The notes beneath the pieces were generated by a model that saw nothing but the letters and a program-made list of their open reading frames with translations, did no database searches and was not told the origin of the DNA. Positions 24,778 through 36,303 of a stretch of DNA of 64,000 bases are shown piece after piece. A program made the translations under genes and the position numbers. The first letter of the stretch is position 1; every line of letters starts with the position of its first letter. The stretch lies in assembly GCA_010093605.1 (NCBI GenBank), contig MU004188.1, positions 940,341-1,004,340 of the forward strand, in the 5' to 3' direction. The DNA is from Lophium mytilinum. Taxonomy: Eukaryota; Ascomycota; Dothideomycetes; Mytilinidiales; Mytilinidiaceae.

Positions 24778-26564
24778 TCAGTACGGGAGAACGTCAAAAT
24801 ATTCATCTGTAATCTTAGCCTGGAACGTTCGAGAGGAAGAAATCACACGTACCTTGCAACGCCTCGGAGACTCTAAGTACCGTTGCATTTGAAGCTGCAT
24901 CTTGCCGTTTCCACGCTCTCTCTAGTATCTCTTTGGAGGCGATAACATTACCCATTCCAAAATTGATCCACAAGACTTTCAACAAGCGGCGAACCTCCTC
25001 TCGATCAACTACGTCCGAACACAAGCAGCCTGCCACGAAGAGCGGAGGAAGTGCTGCAACTCCTGGGCATAGGCTTGCGCAGTAAGTCATCGAGGAGAGA
25101 CATGCTAATATCCTTTGCTTGCTGCCTTCAATAATGCCATAGGGAACGGAAAGAGAGCCCTGACGGTAGATCTGAAGTATTGCCATATGATGGTAGGCCT
25201 CATCCAGCAGAAACAAATCATCGCGGATGCATTTTGCTAAGTTGCTGTAACTGAAACCGCTAGGAGGTGCTCTTTTTACCAATAACCTTCGTACTCGGTC
25301 AAATAGCAGATGACTCTCATGTTCAAGCGGTGAGCTGTAGTCGAAATGTGGAGAACCTGGTGCTTCTTCGCATACGAAATGTGGGTCATAGGTGTCCAGC
25401 GTTTTATCTAAAGCACTGATGCCCTGGAAAATGGGCAGTAAATCTCTTGAGTATCCCGCAAGGTCGTCAATCTTTGCTTGTTCGTCGCCTGTACCAACAG
25501 TAAGAAAGGATCGGTCCAAGGGCGTCTTGCCGCAGGCCAGAGCAATGACTTTCAGAGCCTGATACTTTCTCGCAAGGAGCAAGACTGTTGCAGAGTTGGA
25601 GGGGTGATTGCCGTGTTGGTGCATTCTTTCAATGAGAGCTGAAGCTCCTTGAAGATGCGTTCTCCAAGATGCCTTCCCATCGTTAGGCAGGGTAATTTCA
25701 GTCATGCATAAAATGATAGTTGTAGCGAGCATCGACTCGTAATCGACCAAAGTCGAAGACTTCAAAGCAATGCCTAGTAATCTGAGGCTGCTGCTTCACA
25801 TAGTCTCCAGCCGTCCGTCTCCCGAATCAAGACCTATAGACTGGTGGTGTGCAGCAGCAAGGGTGAGCACCGCAGAGAGGAGATGGGAAACATTCAGAGC
25901 CATCGGCACGAATGTAGAACAGAGCCTTTCTTGTATGCCTTGATGACAAGGTGTTGACTTTGTCATCCTATGCACGAAATAGTCAAGGAGAGGTCGCAGG
26001 TGAGGCAGAACTGTTGGCGTCATGCTGAGGATACGAGTCGTTGCAGTGACATCGAAGAGGGAGGTCACTTCCTCGGTTGCATCTTCTTCGACTACCTCAG
26101 ACACCTCGCCTATGCCTGCATCACATTCATCGAGTTGCTGGACGCTACTGGGAACAGAGACGTCCACTATCCTTGCTACAGCAGCGGTGGGGCTGGCTTC
26201 CAATCGCACGTTGACAGGTGCGGACTGAGAAAGAGTTCCATAGACAAAGCCGACTGGCGTTAAAGTATCTGTGAACAGTGAGCATTCCGGCCATGATGCT
26301 TCGAAGCCATGTATACTCACTTCCCGAACTTGACGCGTTAATTGCTGTGGCCCCGGTGGCAAGACATTTCCCAAACCGCGATTTACTGAAAGACCGTCCG
26401 CCCCAGTAGAGTTGCTGTGTATAGACGCAAGGTTGTCTCACGTCGGCGCAATAGGCACAAGCTGGTTTGGCTTCGTCGCACTTGCGATGTCTCTTTCGGC
26501 ACGCTTGACAGCCTTTGCGGGACCGTCGGGTTTCGTGTGTGGCTTGACTTCTTGTTTCTGGCAT
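24778..26564 (-). pseudogene. Zn2Cys6 transcription factor with an in-frame TGA
   Basis: Minus strand. ATG 26564 starts a Zn2Cys6 cluster in CQACRKRHRKC-DEAKPAC-AYC-ADVRQPC order, followed by LYWGGRSFSKSRFGKCL, typical of PF11951 regulators. Exons are 26564-26321, 26253-24853 and 24806-24778, with introns of 67 and 46 nt. The frame is open except for TGA at 25798-25796. The same frame then continues with SSSLRLLGIALKSS and ESMLATTIILCMTEI, which match the family, so the TGA looks like a nonsense change. A weak intron (GTCTTG donor, TACTAG acceptor, 60 nt) could remove it but would delete part of the domain. The last intron is uncertain; without it the protein ends at 24815. It lies tail to tail with the ureohydrolase and head to head with the MATE gene, so it may have controlled them. 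Confidence 0.7.
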
Positions 26565-27095
26565 AGTCTAGAATTGGCTTGCATTGCAGGAAAAGTGTGA
26601 GCTGTTCGGGAGTCAGGGGCGATGTGGGTGGAGTTGCGAGAATCGATGAGCAGGGTGCATCTTCCTCAACTAGGGGCGGATGCAATACGTAAAAGAGAAA
26701 TTGGACTTTCATCCATTTGACGACGATGATAATTGAAGCATGATCTTGTACTGGATACGTAGGCTATTCCATCGATGCGAGTCAGGAAGCTAACTGATCA
26801 GATAGGATACTCATTCCCCTTTAGGTTTAGATCCCCAGCCCATCTTTCAAAGTTACACACTCATCCGCTTCGTTGTACCTCACTCATGTCAACATGTCGC
26901 CTATGTGCTGGAGTCGTTTCGAGATGTGGGGTTCTCTAACAGCTGATCATGGACCTGTACAAAGGCTCAATGGGACGACTTGCCTCTCGAGTCGAAAATC
27001 TAGGAAGTGCTGTTGTTTCTGTTTTTTCTCGCACACTGTTCTCTCTTCCATTTCCCCACGTATCGATTTCACAGCAACCATTGTGATAAATTAAC
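26565..27095. other. Divergent intergenic region between regulator and MATE gene
   Basis: About 530 bases shared upstream by the minus-strand regulator and the plus-strand MATE gene. An open frame reaching back to 26712 overlaps the regulator start in another frame and is judged a shadow. No binding site was identified. Confidence 0.45.
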
Positions 27096-28658
27096 ATGGC
27101 ATCACCGTCTATCAATGAACGCACTTCTCTCTTCCCAGTGTCCCAGAGCTCTTCAAAAGTCTACTTAGTATGTAGCCCTTTACTACAAGAGCTGCAAATC
27201 ATTACCAAGAAAACAATACCGATCTGTATCTCTTTTGCGCTCCAAAACCTAGTGCAGGCATGTAGCGTTGTCATTGCAGGAACATTTGGCCCATCTCCAA
27301 TGGCAATTGCCTCCTACGGTTTCATGTTCTTCTCCTGTACCGGCACCATGGTGGCGATCGGAGGCGCCACTGCTCTCGACACCCTCTGCGGTCAAGCTCT
27401 CACATCGACGAACAACCCAACCATCCTCGGTCTATTCCTTCAGCAATGCATCGTAATCCTGCTGCTCATCTTTGGGCTCCTCATCACTCCAATCTGGTTG
27501 CTCTCCGGCCGGCTCTTCATCGCACTCGGCCAGGAGTAGCAGTTCGCCCTCGAAACCGGCCGATTCATGTGCATAATGCTGCCCGCCGGCGTCCTCCAAG
27601 TACTCAGCGAATGTCTAAAGAAGTTCCTCCAGGTCCAAGGCGCAAGCAGTCGAGTTGGCTTTGTTACGTTTGGGACGAGTGCAGCCGGCATTCTGACCAG
27701 CTTTGCGTTGGTTAGATGGACAAGGCTGGGTCTGTCGGCCATCCCGCTTGCATTCTCCATATACCAGCTGTCAACGGCCATGTTGCTGCTTTATACCATC
27801 TACGCCACGCCTACTTCCAGGGAGAGTTTTCGTGTGTCAACAACAGGAGTGCTTGGGAGTCTACCCCGAGTGCTGGGATACGCGTGCACCGGCATTTTGA
27901 CAATTGCAACGGAATGATGGAGGCAAGGGCGCTCCAAAACAGCCCTATCTGCTACTGCTGACATTCTCCAGCTTCGAGATACTCGCCATGATGGCAGCAC
28001 GCCTCGACAACGACTCCATCGGAGCCCAAAGCGTACGTCCCGACGAACCCAGCATCTCCCCATCACCCGAGACAAGAAAAAGTAAAGGAAGAAGAAGAAG
28101 AAGCTTACCACCCTCCAGATCCTAAAGTCCTCCTCCCTCCTCCTCACCACCATCTCTCTTGGCCTCAGCGTCGCCGCCAGCCACCGCATCGCCAACTTCC
28201 TCGGTGCCAACCGCGGCTCCCTCGCCCCCACCGCCATCACCGCCTCCTACCTCCTCGCCTTCCTAACCGGCGCTATCGAATTCGCAGTGATCATGCTCGC
28301 GCGCCGCCACTACGGCTACCCCTTCACCCGCTCTCCCTCCGTCGCGACCAAGACCGCCCGCGTCCTGCCGCTAATGGCCGCCTTCCAGGTCCTCGATCTC
28401 TCGAATGGCGCTGCGGGCGGCGTGCTCCGCGGCGCTGGCAAGAACCACCTCTCGGGCGCGTGTAACTTTGTGGCGTACTACGGCGTGGGCCTGACGACGG
28501 GGTATCTTTTCTGGTTTCAGAGGGGCTGGGGGCTGTTTGGGTTGTGGGCGGGGATTATCGCGGGTAGTGGCGCGCTGTTGTTGCTGCAAACTGCTTGTAT
28601 CATGAGGATTTCTTGGGATGAGCTGGGGAGGGAGGTTTCTAAGCGGCATCAGCCGTAG
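27096..28658 (+). pseudogene. MATE-family efflux transporter with two in-frame stops
   Basis: Exons 27096-27922, 27972-28032 and 28119-28658 keep one frame for about 475 codons. Membrane helices and family text (ALDTLCGQAL, CLKKFLQVQG, then FEILAMMAARLDNDSIGAQS and ISLGLSVAASHRI) identify a MATE or multidrug and toxin extrusion protein, an H+ or Na+ antiporter for organic cations. Two stops break it: TAG 27537-27539 in GQE-stop-QFALETGRFM, where relatives have a coding residue, and TGA 27915-27917 in ATE-stop-W, where relatives have W. Both are single-base changes (CAG to TAG and TGG to TGA would fit). Intron 1 has a GC donor (GCAAGG, 49 nt, GCTGAC branch), and intron 2 has GTACGT (86 nt). 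Only the 180-codon 3' exon is long and open. It is probably inactive unless the stops are sequence errors. Confidence 0.75.
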
Positions 28659-29226
28659 CTGGTGGAAGTTCGGGACTGCTCTTGGTCTTCATGTTAGAAC
28701 GTACGCCTGCGGCTCAGGGTGGAGGCTTTCGGTTTACCCGTAACACGAGAACACGTGATTTGAAGCATACATTACGGTCGTTACAAGTCGTCTTAGAAAA
28801 ATTAATCTGAGATCTGGGAGGGCCGTAAGCCTTCCTTTCCCAAGATTATACGCTAATAGGGAGCGAGGGATGGGATAGAGTACGGGCGAATAGATGTATG
28901 ACTTCCAAATTTGAAGTATGTAAATATATCATTACTGGCAGCATCTAAGCGTTCGAGTCATCTAGCTCTGAACCTATCTCAGTCCTCCCGCCAATCCTAA
29001 TTATCCACCACGCACCAGCTCCAGAAGATTCCTGACCTTCGAAAATTCCAACTCCAGCCTGGGGTATTGGTATTGGCGGCGGCGGCGGCGGCTCGTTCTT
29101 CATCCAGCCTGTCACTCTCACTCTAAAATAGAAAAGAAGAATAGCTTGCGTCCCCGATTGCATGCCAATGCTACGCGAGAGAAGAAAATATGGCGTTTGT
29201 CGGCCATTAAGATCATGAGGCTTGGA
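28659..29226. other. Intergenic region with a GGC microsatellite
   Basis: About 570 bases. A (GGC)6 run at 29075-29092 is the only clear feature. It lies between convergent genes and presumably holds both 3' ends. Confidence 0.5.
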
Positions 29227-30361
29227 TCACAGAAGGGCTGGGCTGGTTAGTCAAAAACTTTCTTGGGGAGGAGGGAGCAAGGGAAAGGATGCTCACCCAG
29301 CCAAGACAGCCTCATCAGCAATCGATTTTGCGTTCGTAACCATCATGTATGTTTCTCCACCCAGGCCTTGTGGTACAGGGCATGCACCGTTTGTGAGGTC
29401 AGTGAACTGCGTGCCGGTTCTGGGAGAATGTTTAGCATTTTGACTCCGTGTAAAGCGACTAAGGGCAACTTACGGGCCAACAAATGCGCAATTAGTTGCG
29501 CCAGCAGGCTGGGCGGCGTCGGCGAGCGCCAAGTTCTGCCCAGCGACGGCATTCATGGGGTTCTGGAGGGCGATTGAAGGGAAGGCTTGGATGGCAAGGT
29601 TGGAGCCGGCAGGACAGGAGGTGATAAACTGCGCGGCGAGCGTAAAAACTGCGCGTGGGCCGAGAGGAGTGTCGAAGGCAGCGGGTATGGGGTTAGCGCT
29701 AGAGGCAACACGGATGAAGGTCTGATGGCGGGCTTCGACAGTTGCGATAGTAGCTGCGACGCCGAGGATGGCAGAGGAGTTGATGAGAGGGGCGGCTCCG
29801 AGGTAGCTGTCAGGTAACGTTAGTCAGATTTCATATTTGGATATCGTGGCTGCGACTCACGCAGAAACACCGACGGCCTCCAGAATGCGCGCAGTGGCTA
29901 CCATTCCGGCGGCGTCGGTAAAGCCGAAGTTGTACACGCAAGGCTGGACAGGCTCGAATCCAGCGCCTGCGATTGCGGAAAGCAGTGTCGAGACGTGCGT
30001 AGCTTCTGATTGTCCAACTGCGAGGAGGGATTTTATGTTGGCGTCATTCAGTCCAAGAGCCTGGAAATCGCTGGCTGGAAACTTGGCAAAGCCCTGGCGG
30101 TAGAATGTCGCTTCAAGATGCTCGGCAGTCAAGGCACTGATGGCGGTAAGCAATAAGTTCCACAGTATGTATGGGCTCGTGAACTTACAATTGAAGAATG
30201 TCGACATCATTCAAGCCCTGAGAAGCCGCTTGTCGTACATCCAGGCGTGCTCTCGGGTATGGCTTCAACACTGTCCCAGGCTTTGGTATAGGCGCGGGTA
30301 GGGCGCTGACAACGGGACCCAAGACGAAGAGATACTTGAGAATCTTGCGTAGGCTAGGCAT
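29227..30361 (-). CDS. Secreted ferritin-like (Rds1/desiccation-related type) protein
   Basis: Five exons on the minus strand (30361-30189, 30136-29861, 29806-29474, 29419-29297, 29242-29227) give 306 residues; the four introns are 52-54 nt, all in phase 2. A signal peptide of about 20 residues (KYLFVLGPVVSALPAP) is followed by the ferritin-like core (Ferritin_2/PF13668 type): ILQFALTAEHLEATFYRQGF, EATHVSTLLSAI, AGMVATARILEAVG, and VAATIATVEARHQTFIR. Fungal relatives include S. pombe Rds1, a stress- and nutrient-responsive gene. The His and Glu of the helices are present, but metal binding and enzymatic function are unproven in the family. The last coding piece is 16 nt (ending GPALL), and the unspliced form would stop one codon after the exon. 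It appears intact. Confidence 0.85.
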
Positions 30362-31997
30362 GTTGGAAGATTAAGATGAACTTTTCTTGTCTTGCTGTTT
30401 TATTGAATGAATGAATGCTAGCAAAAGCTCGTAGTATGAAATTCGAAGAGTCTAAAGTCCAACCAGGGACAGGACAAGAATTGAAAGAAAGGAACGTGGG
30501 TAGGATATTACGAGTGAAGGACGAAATGGGTGAACGTGATGTCTCTGCCAGCAATGATGCACCAAAAACGCTAGGAGAAACCAAGTGGGCGGCCGCATCT
30601 ACCTTATAATCGGATATGCGACTCTCTTGGCTACATCTGAGACGCCATGTCAAATCCCGAGGACCTGCGTGCAACGGGATAAGACTGCCCAGGGCCGGCG
30701 GGTGCAGTCCCCGTTCTACGCTGCCGCATTGGGGGATTTCCAAGCTCCCGTGCTTGGCAAAACAAGACTTGCAGGGCAGCGAACTGTCTGGAGGGGTGGT
30801 GGAGGACCCTGACTTGGTGCGAGGTTGGTGATAGCTGAGGTGCTGGACTCGCTCAGTGCAGGCGTTGTGTCAGGTTGGGGTGTTGAGACGTGAAGCGTGC
30901 GCCATGAAACCCGTACAGCATCACCACCACTGCTCGGAGACCGCAGAGCCGCCCGCATTGCTAGCACCTTAATAAGAAAACGGCCGGCTGGCTTCATTTC
31001 CAGCAGTGGCGGCAGCGCGCCCTCCCGGCCGCATCTTGAGGTGCCGCCTACGTGAAGCTCTGGTGGTGCTGATCGTGAGCAGGCGTTTCTGCATGCGAGC
31101 GCTGGAAAAGACGACGATTGCGCTTCGTGATTATTGCGATGACCTTCGGACCCTCTGAAGATATGAATAGACAAACCTATGACAAGGTGCAGCTGCTCTC
31201 TCGCGCTGCTCGCGGACAGAGGCTCCAGGCCAATACTCTGGTGTTGGTGGATGCGGAGTGCGGCCTCGGGGCGGTTGCAAGGAGGCCCATCCATCATGGA
31301 ACGCGCCAAGCCCCTCTAAACACAGTCTATCTCCCTTAAGCTCTCCCAGATGTGCGTTACGCCCACAGGGGGTAAGCCGAGACAGGGGCTAGGCATTGCT
31401 GGCGGTCGCACTGCTCGCGGCCTCGAAACCTCGATCCAAGCAGGCTGCTCGGATCTTCACTCGCCGCCAGGCGGTTAAAACACGTTGATATGCACTATCG
31501 GATCGCGGCAGCACGAGTGCGCAAGCTTATATTCAATTTGGAATGGTGCTATGGTTATACTAACAACAAGAACTGGGACTCTAACGGGGGCTTTCCACTC
31601 CTACATATTAATATCTCGTCGTCTGTCCGACCGATTAAACCTGTTGCCCTGATCTCTCCATCGAGGGCCTCTCTCGCCCGTAAACCATCGTCAATATGTC
31701 GCTATCCACTATCCTCCATACTTTTCCTCCGTCTAAATCCCCATGCTGTCCTCCTCGCGCGAACTCCAATCTTCCATGCCTCAAAAGAGTAATGCGAATG
31801 ATTGGTGCAGTAAAGAATGTGGGTGGTTGCTGTTTGACGGCACTTCCAAGCTCGAGCATGCGCATTTGCTGCACAAGTCGGCACGGAAGATGCGCTGACT
31901 TTTCATCGATCGGCCCGAATGAGTGGAGGGTCGATTCGTCGCTGCGGAGGGACAATGTCCCTCTAGTAAAGTTGAAATGAAGCAGTCGGTTGATCGC
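30362..31997. other. Intergenic region between ferritin-like and SSD1 genes
   Basis: About 1.6 kb containing the promoter of the ferritin-like gene and the 3' end of SSD1. A short GAAT repeat lies near 30405-30417. A minus-strand frame at 30716-31309 has no motifs and is not supported as a gene. Confidence 0.45.
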
Positions 31998-34900
31998 TCA
32001 CAAAGCGTAGGGGTTCAGAGAGCGAATCGTCAGACACCTGCAACGGGATGAGTCAGTACTTCCAAATTGTTCATTTGGGTTCGAGTTTACTTACGGTGGG
32101 CTCTTTGTCAGATCTGTTTTCAAGATCACGGGCACTCGCGACATCTCTCGCACGTCCTGGATGTAGTCTCCGTTCTCTTCTCTTAGCGCGAACCACTTCA
32201 GGTACTTCTCCTTGTTTGTGAGCTTCGCTTCAGGCACCTCGCTGGCACTCTGGGCAAGCTTCGAATCCGACTTGACCCGGTGGGGCGTTTGGCTTGAAGC
32301 TAGACCATTCCTCGTCGGCGACGGTGGCATGCTTTGTGTCGGACGGTCAGCACCCGTTGGATTGAGGGAAACACCCGCCGTCATGCCAGCTAGGTCTTCC
32401 ATATCGTCCTCGTCATCATCGAAGAGAGCGTCAACGTCGTCGGTGGAAATGGTACCAGTGTCCATCTTCTTGCGCTGAGCTTCCTCGTGTTCTTTGGCGC
32501 GTTGCTTGGCAGCCTCTGCGTCACGAGCAGCGGCAGCAGCGTTGGCAGCACGAAGGGAGCCGTGTTTCGGACGCTCATCCTCGGGAATGTACGTAGACGA
32601 CGGCACACCCTTCTCCCAGAAGAGTTCGAGCAGCCTCTTGTTCTTGTCGAACTCGGCTTTCTTCAGTGGCAGCTGATCACAGTGCACGCGCTTTTCGAAT
32701 CCGTACTCTGGAATGAGTACATCGAAGGCGGATTCGTAAACGCAGAGGACGATGCCTTCGCTGATGAGATCGCCGCCCAAATCCAGGCGCTTTTTATCCA
32801 TCTTCCTGCATGATTCAATGTGCACGCTCTGCTCTTGTGCGGCATGAGCTGAATCCTTCTTTGTGTTGCACATTTCAGCCATCTTGGCCAGAGCTTCAAT
32901 GTCATCCGCGAATTCGATGGCGCCGTTAGACAAAACGGCCTCAAGCTGGCGGTGAACAACGATGTCTGCATATCTTCGAGACGGGTTGGTGAAATGTGTG
33001 TACACAGGCAAGTTCAGAGCATAATGCGGGTGCTGATCTTCTGGCACCTTGCCGGCCACGCTGTACTTGGCACGCTGCATAGATTTGATCATAAGGGTTT
33101 CCATGCCCTTCCGAATGTCGTCGTCGTCAACCTTGAACAGGCTGTTCTGCAAGGTACCGCTGCTGGCGGTGTCGATGTCGTAGCCAATGGCGTTCATCCT
33201 GTCGGCGATGGTTTCGAGACGGCGGGGGTTTGGCGACGGATGGCGTCTAAGCAGGGCCTTCTCAGGAAGCCCGGCGAGGATCTTCTTAGCCACAAAAGCA
33301 TTCGTCTTGTGGCTGAGCTCCTCGATGAGTTCATGTGCAGGCGTCGAATCGAAGATGTTCTCCTCGACAGGAACATTTTCGTCATCAAGTTGATACATCA
33401 GGCGAAGAGGTGGAATATCAGTCGACCGGTCTCCGAATCTCGCCTGGCGGAAACGCTGCGTGATGTGGTGGAGCATCTTGATCTCGTTGCCGAACTCGGC
33501 ATCTCCACGGCCACTGATGACAGAGTCGACCTCTTCGTAGGAGACCTTTCCAGAGCTCTTGATGACTGACTTGCCGACCCAAGTATCGTTCTCGGAAACA
33601 AGACCAGTTTTTGGGTCGACCTTGAAGATGACACTGACGGTGTAGCGGTCCTCTCCAGGATTCAGGCAGCAGATGTCCGACGACAAACGAGAGGGGAGCA
33701 TGTTGACGGTGCGGTTCATGAGGTACACAGCTGTGCCCCGTTTCTTTGCCTCACGATCCACAAGCGAGTTGGCCTTGATGAAGTGGGCCACATCTGCGAC
33801 GTGGACACCAATCTCAACATGACCATCCTCAAGAGATTTGAAATGGATTGCGTCGTCCAACTCCTTGGTGCCGTTAGGGTCAATGGTGAAGGTCTTCTCG
33901 CCTCGGAAATCGCGACGATTCTCCAAAGCAGCCTCTCCATCATTGGCGACGGACCAATCTTCGAAACCGACATTCTTCAAGACGGCATCGGAGAAATCGT
34001 CAGGGCCAAAGTTGTTGTCCCGCAGAAGGGCGTCCGTCTCCACTCTGAGATCTCCCATCTCACCAAGTTGCTCGACGAGGGTGCCGAAAGGATGGAGAGA
34101 AGTGATGGGCCATCGCTTGATGCAAGCTACAAAGATTCGGTTGGCGTAGTCTTGGTGCCTCTCCACGAAGTCGCGCGGTGCCTGCTCGGTTGGAATGGCG
34201 ATCAAAGGAACGCGTTTGTCGGTTGGCTTGAACCAGACAATCTTCGGCTTGTCTTGTTGACGCTCTGGCTGGTGACGTCCAGAGTTACCCTCACGAGCTT
34301 GACGCTCAGCCTCTTGCTTTTCCTTTGTGGCCTGGCTGCTGGGGCGAAGGAGGCCGAGAGTTCTGCGACGAGTTAGTCGTGTGTTCTATGACCATAATAA
34401 TTATTGCACTTACCCAGAAAACATTTGGCCCGCGACGCGCTCGATGACAGCAACAATGTGTCCAGCGTAGAGTGGCTTCTGCTCATCATTGATCTCTTCC
34501 TCCTCCATGAGGAGCAGACTCTGTCCCTCAACCTCTACATCGTCGTTCTTCTTCTGAGTCGGGCGCTGCCTCAAGCTGCCACGACGACGAATACCGCCGT
34601 CTGTGCCTGACTGGCTAGTCTCAGGCTGTGTCGTTGCATCATTGACCGCGATGCTGCCGCCTCTCGGGTCAGAACTGTCCTTCCTCTTCTTCTTTTCTTC
34701 CTTCTCGCGCTTCTGACCCCATACTTCATCAACGTCCAAAAGTTCGACGGCTACGAGGTCGCCTTCCAGGGCACGGTTCCTGTCTTTGCTTCCGCAAATA
34801 AAAATGTCTGCATCGAGATCGGTAGTGGTAACATAGGCATCACTCCGATTCTTCTTGTTGACACGCAAAATACCTGCGACGAGCTGGCCGTCGCCAAGGA

Positions 34901-36303
34901 GTGCGGGAAGGGTTGCTTGTGGCAGATAAGGAGTGAAAAGAGTCTTGCGTTGCTGCTGTTGTTGCTGCATTGTCATCTGGGGCTGAGCGTGTTGGCTGGT
35001 TTGCAGTCCTCCCATTCCTTGACCATTCATCTGAGCAGCTTGGAGAGCCTGGAGATGTGCGATCTGCAGTGGGTTGAGACCTTGGCCACCGCCTGGGAAC
35101 ATTTGGGGCTGCACAAGAACTTGGCCCTGAGGAAGCTGAACGAGCTGAGGCTGACCGGGGTACTGGAAGTTACCCAGGGAGCCGACCGACTGATTGACTG
35201 ATCCACGTGCGCGGTGGCCCGGCTGGAATGGGGCTGCACCAGCTGTCTGGTTCATGTTGAAATTGCCCATGTTCTGGGCTTGGGGATCCTGGGTAGGCTG
35301 CTGTTGTTGCTGGGGATTATTGTTGGGCTGCCGCCAGTTGCCTTCGAAGTTCCTGGATCCAGTCCTGCCATGTCCCTGGCTTCCACGTCTTTGGAAATCC
35401 GACTGGCCGGTATGGTTGCCGGCTCCGGCACCGGCATCGGCCGTCGCCTGGGGTGGAGGGAATTGGAAGTTACCTCCTCCGCGACTAGCTGGACCACCGC
35501 CGCGTCCACCAACTGCCATGCTTTGACTGCGACCATGTGCGCCACGGCCAGCACCCATACGGCCAGGTGTGCCTTGATCGCCGGATTGAGAGTTGCCGCT
35601 GGGGCTCGAGTCACGGTTGGAGCTCGAGTTCGAGGGAGCGGCACCAGGAATTGGGAATTGGAACCCAGAGGTCTTTCGCTTTTGCTCTGCAAGCTCGGCA
35701 GCTTTCTTAGCCTCTGGAAGCGCGAGGGAATGACGGCGTGCATGGCCGGCGCCAGCAGCACCGCCGCCGCGGCCTCGGGGGTTGACGTTCTCCCTACCCT
35801 GATTGCCTTGCTGGGCGTATTCTCCAAAACCAGAAGTCCCCGAAGATGGAGCCGGTGGGGGGCCCATTCCGACATTTGGAAGAGCAGACTGGTTCCGACG
35901 GTGGGCTGAAGGCTGTGAAGGGGCATTCATTGGTACAGCAAGATGCTGTTGAGGCATCTGCTGAGGAAACTGGAAGTTGTTGGCGTGCGGGGAGACGTTG
36001 GGCATCTGCCCCTGCATTGGGAAGTTGGCACCTGGCAGGTGCTGCTGAGGTTGTATCATGCCCATGTTGACATATTGCTGGTGAGTAGCGGCAATCTGCT
36101 GCTGCTGTTGTTGGAGGACTTCGATCTGCTGTGCGATAGCCAGTTGTTCCACTGTAATACAAAATTAGCGACCCAGAACGATATAGGAAAGTCAGGGATG
36201 GCCTACTCATTAGGGGCGTCAACTCAGACGGGCTGCGTCGATGAGCGATGTGCAGGCGACGGCCCGCAGGTCCCATGGGACCGGGATTGCCTTGCTGATC
36301 CAT
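31998..36303 (-). CDS. SSD1: Ssd1-type RNA-binding translational repressor (RNase II-like fold)
   Basis: Four exons (36303-36207, 36151-34414, 34362-32095, 32037-31998) give 1380 residues. The first 600 residues are low complexity (Gln, Asn, Gly, Pro). Five H-x-R-x-x-S motifs (about 21-26, 116-121, 169-174, 238-243, 293-298) resemble NDR-kinase (Cbk1/Orb6) sites; the third, HARRHS, is a full match. Cold-shock-like and RNB domains follow; RNB is about 755-1080. Its active-site line reads DPNGTKELDDA, where active RNase II/Dis3 enzymes have D-P-x-x-x-x-D-x-D-D, so one Asp is Glu, in keeping with a non-nuclease Ssd1. Ssd1 binds cell-wall mRNAs and represses their translation. The last intron overlaps a TAA; spliced, the end reads CLTIRSLNPYAL, the usual Ssd1 C-terminus. 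The upstream ATG choice is fair, and a longer 5' leader is likely. Confidence 0.92.

Noticed and set aside
20844-28658. RIP as the sole cause of gene decay
   Set aside because: Two of the lesions are indels, and only one of the stops fits the classical CpA context.
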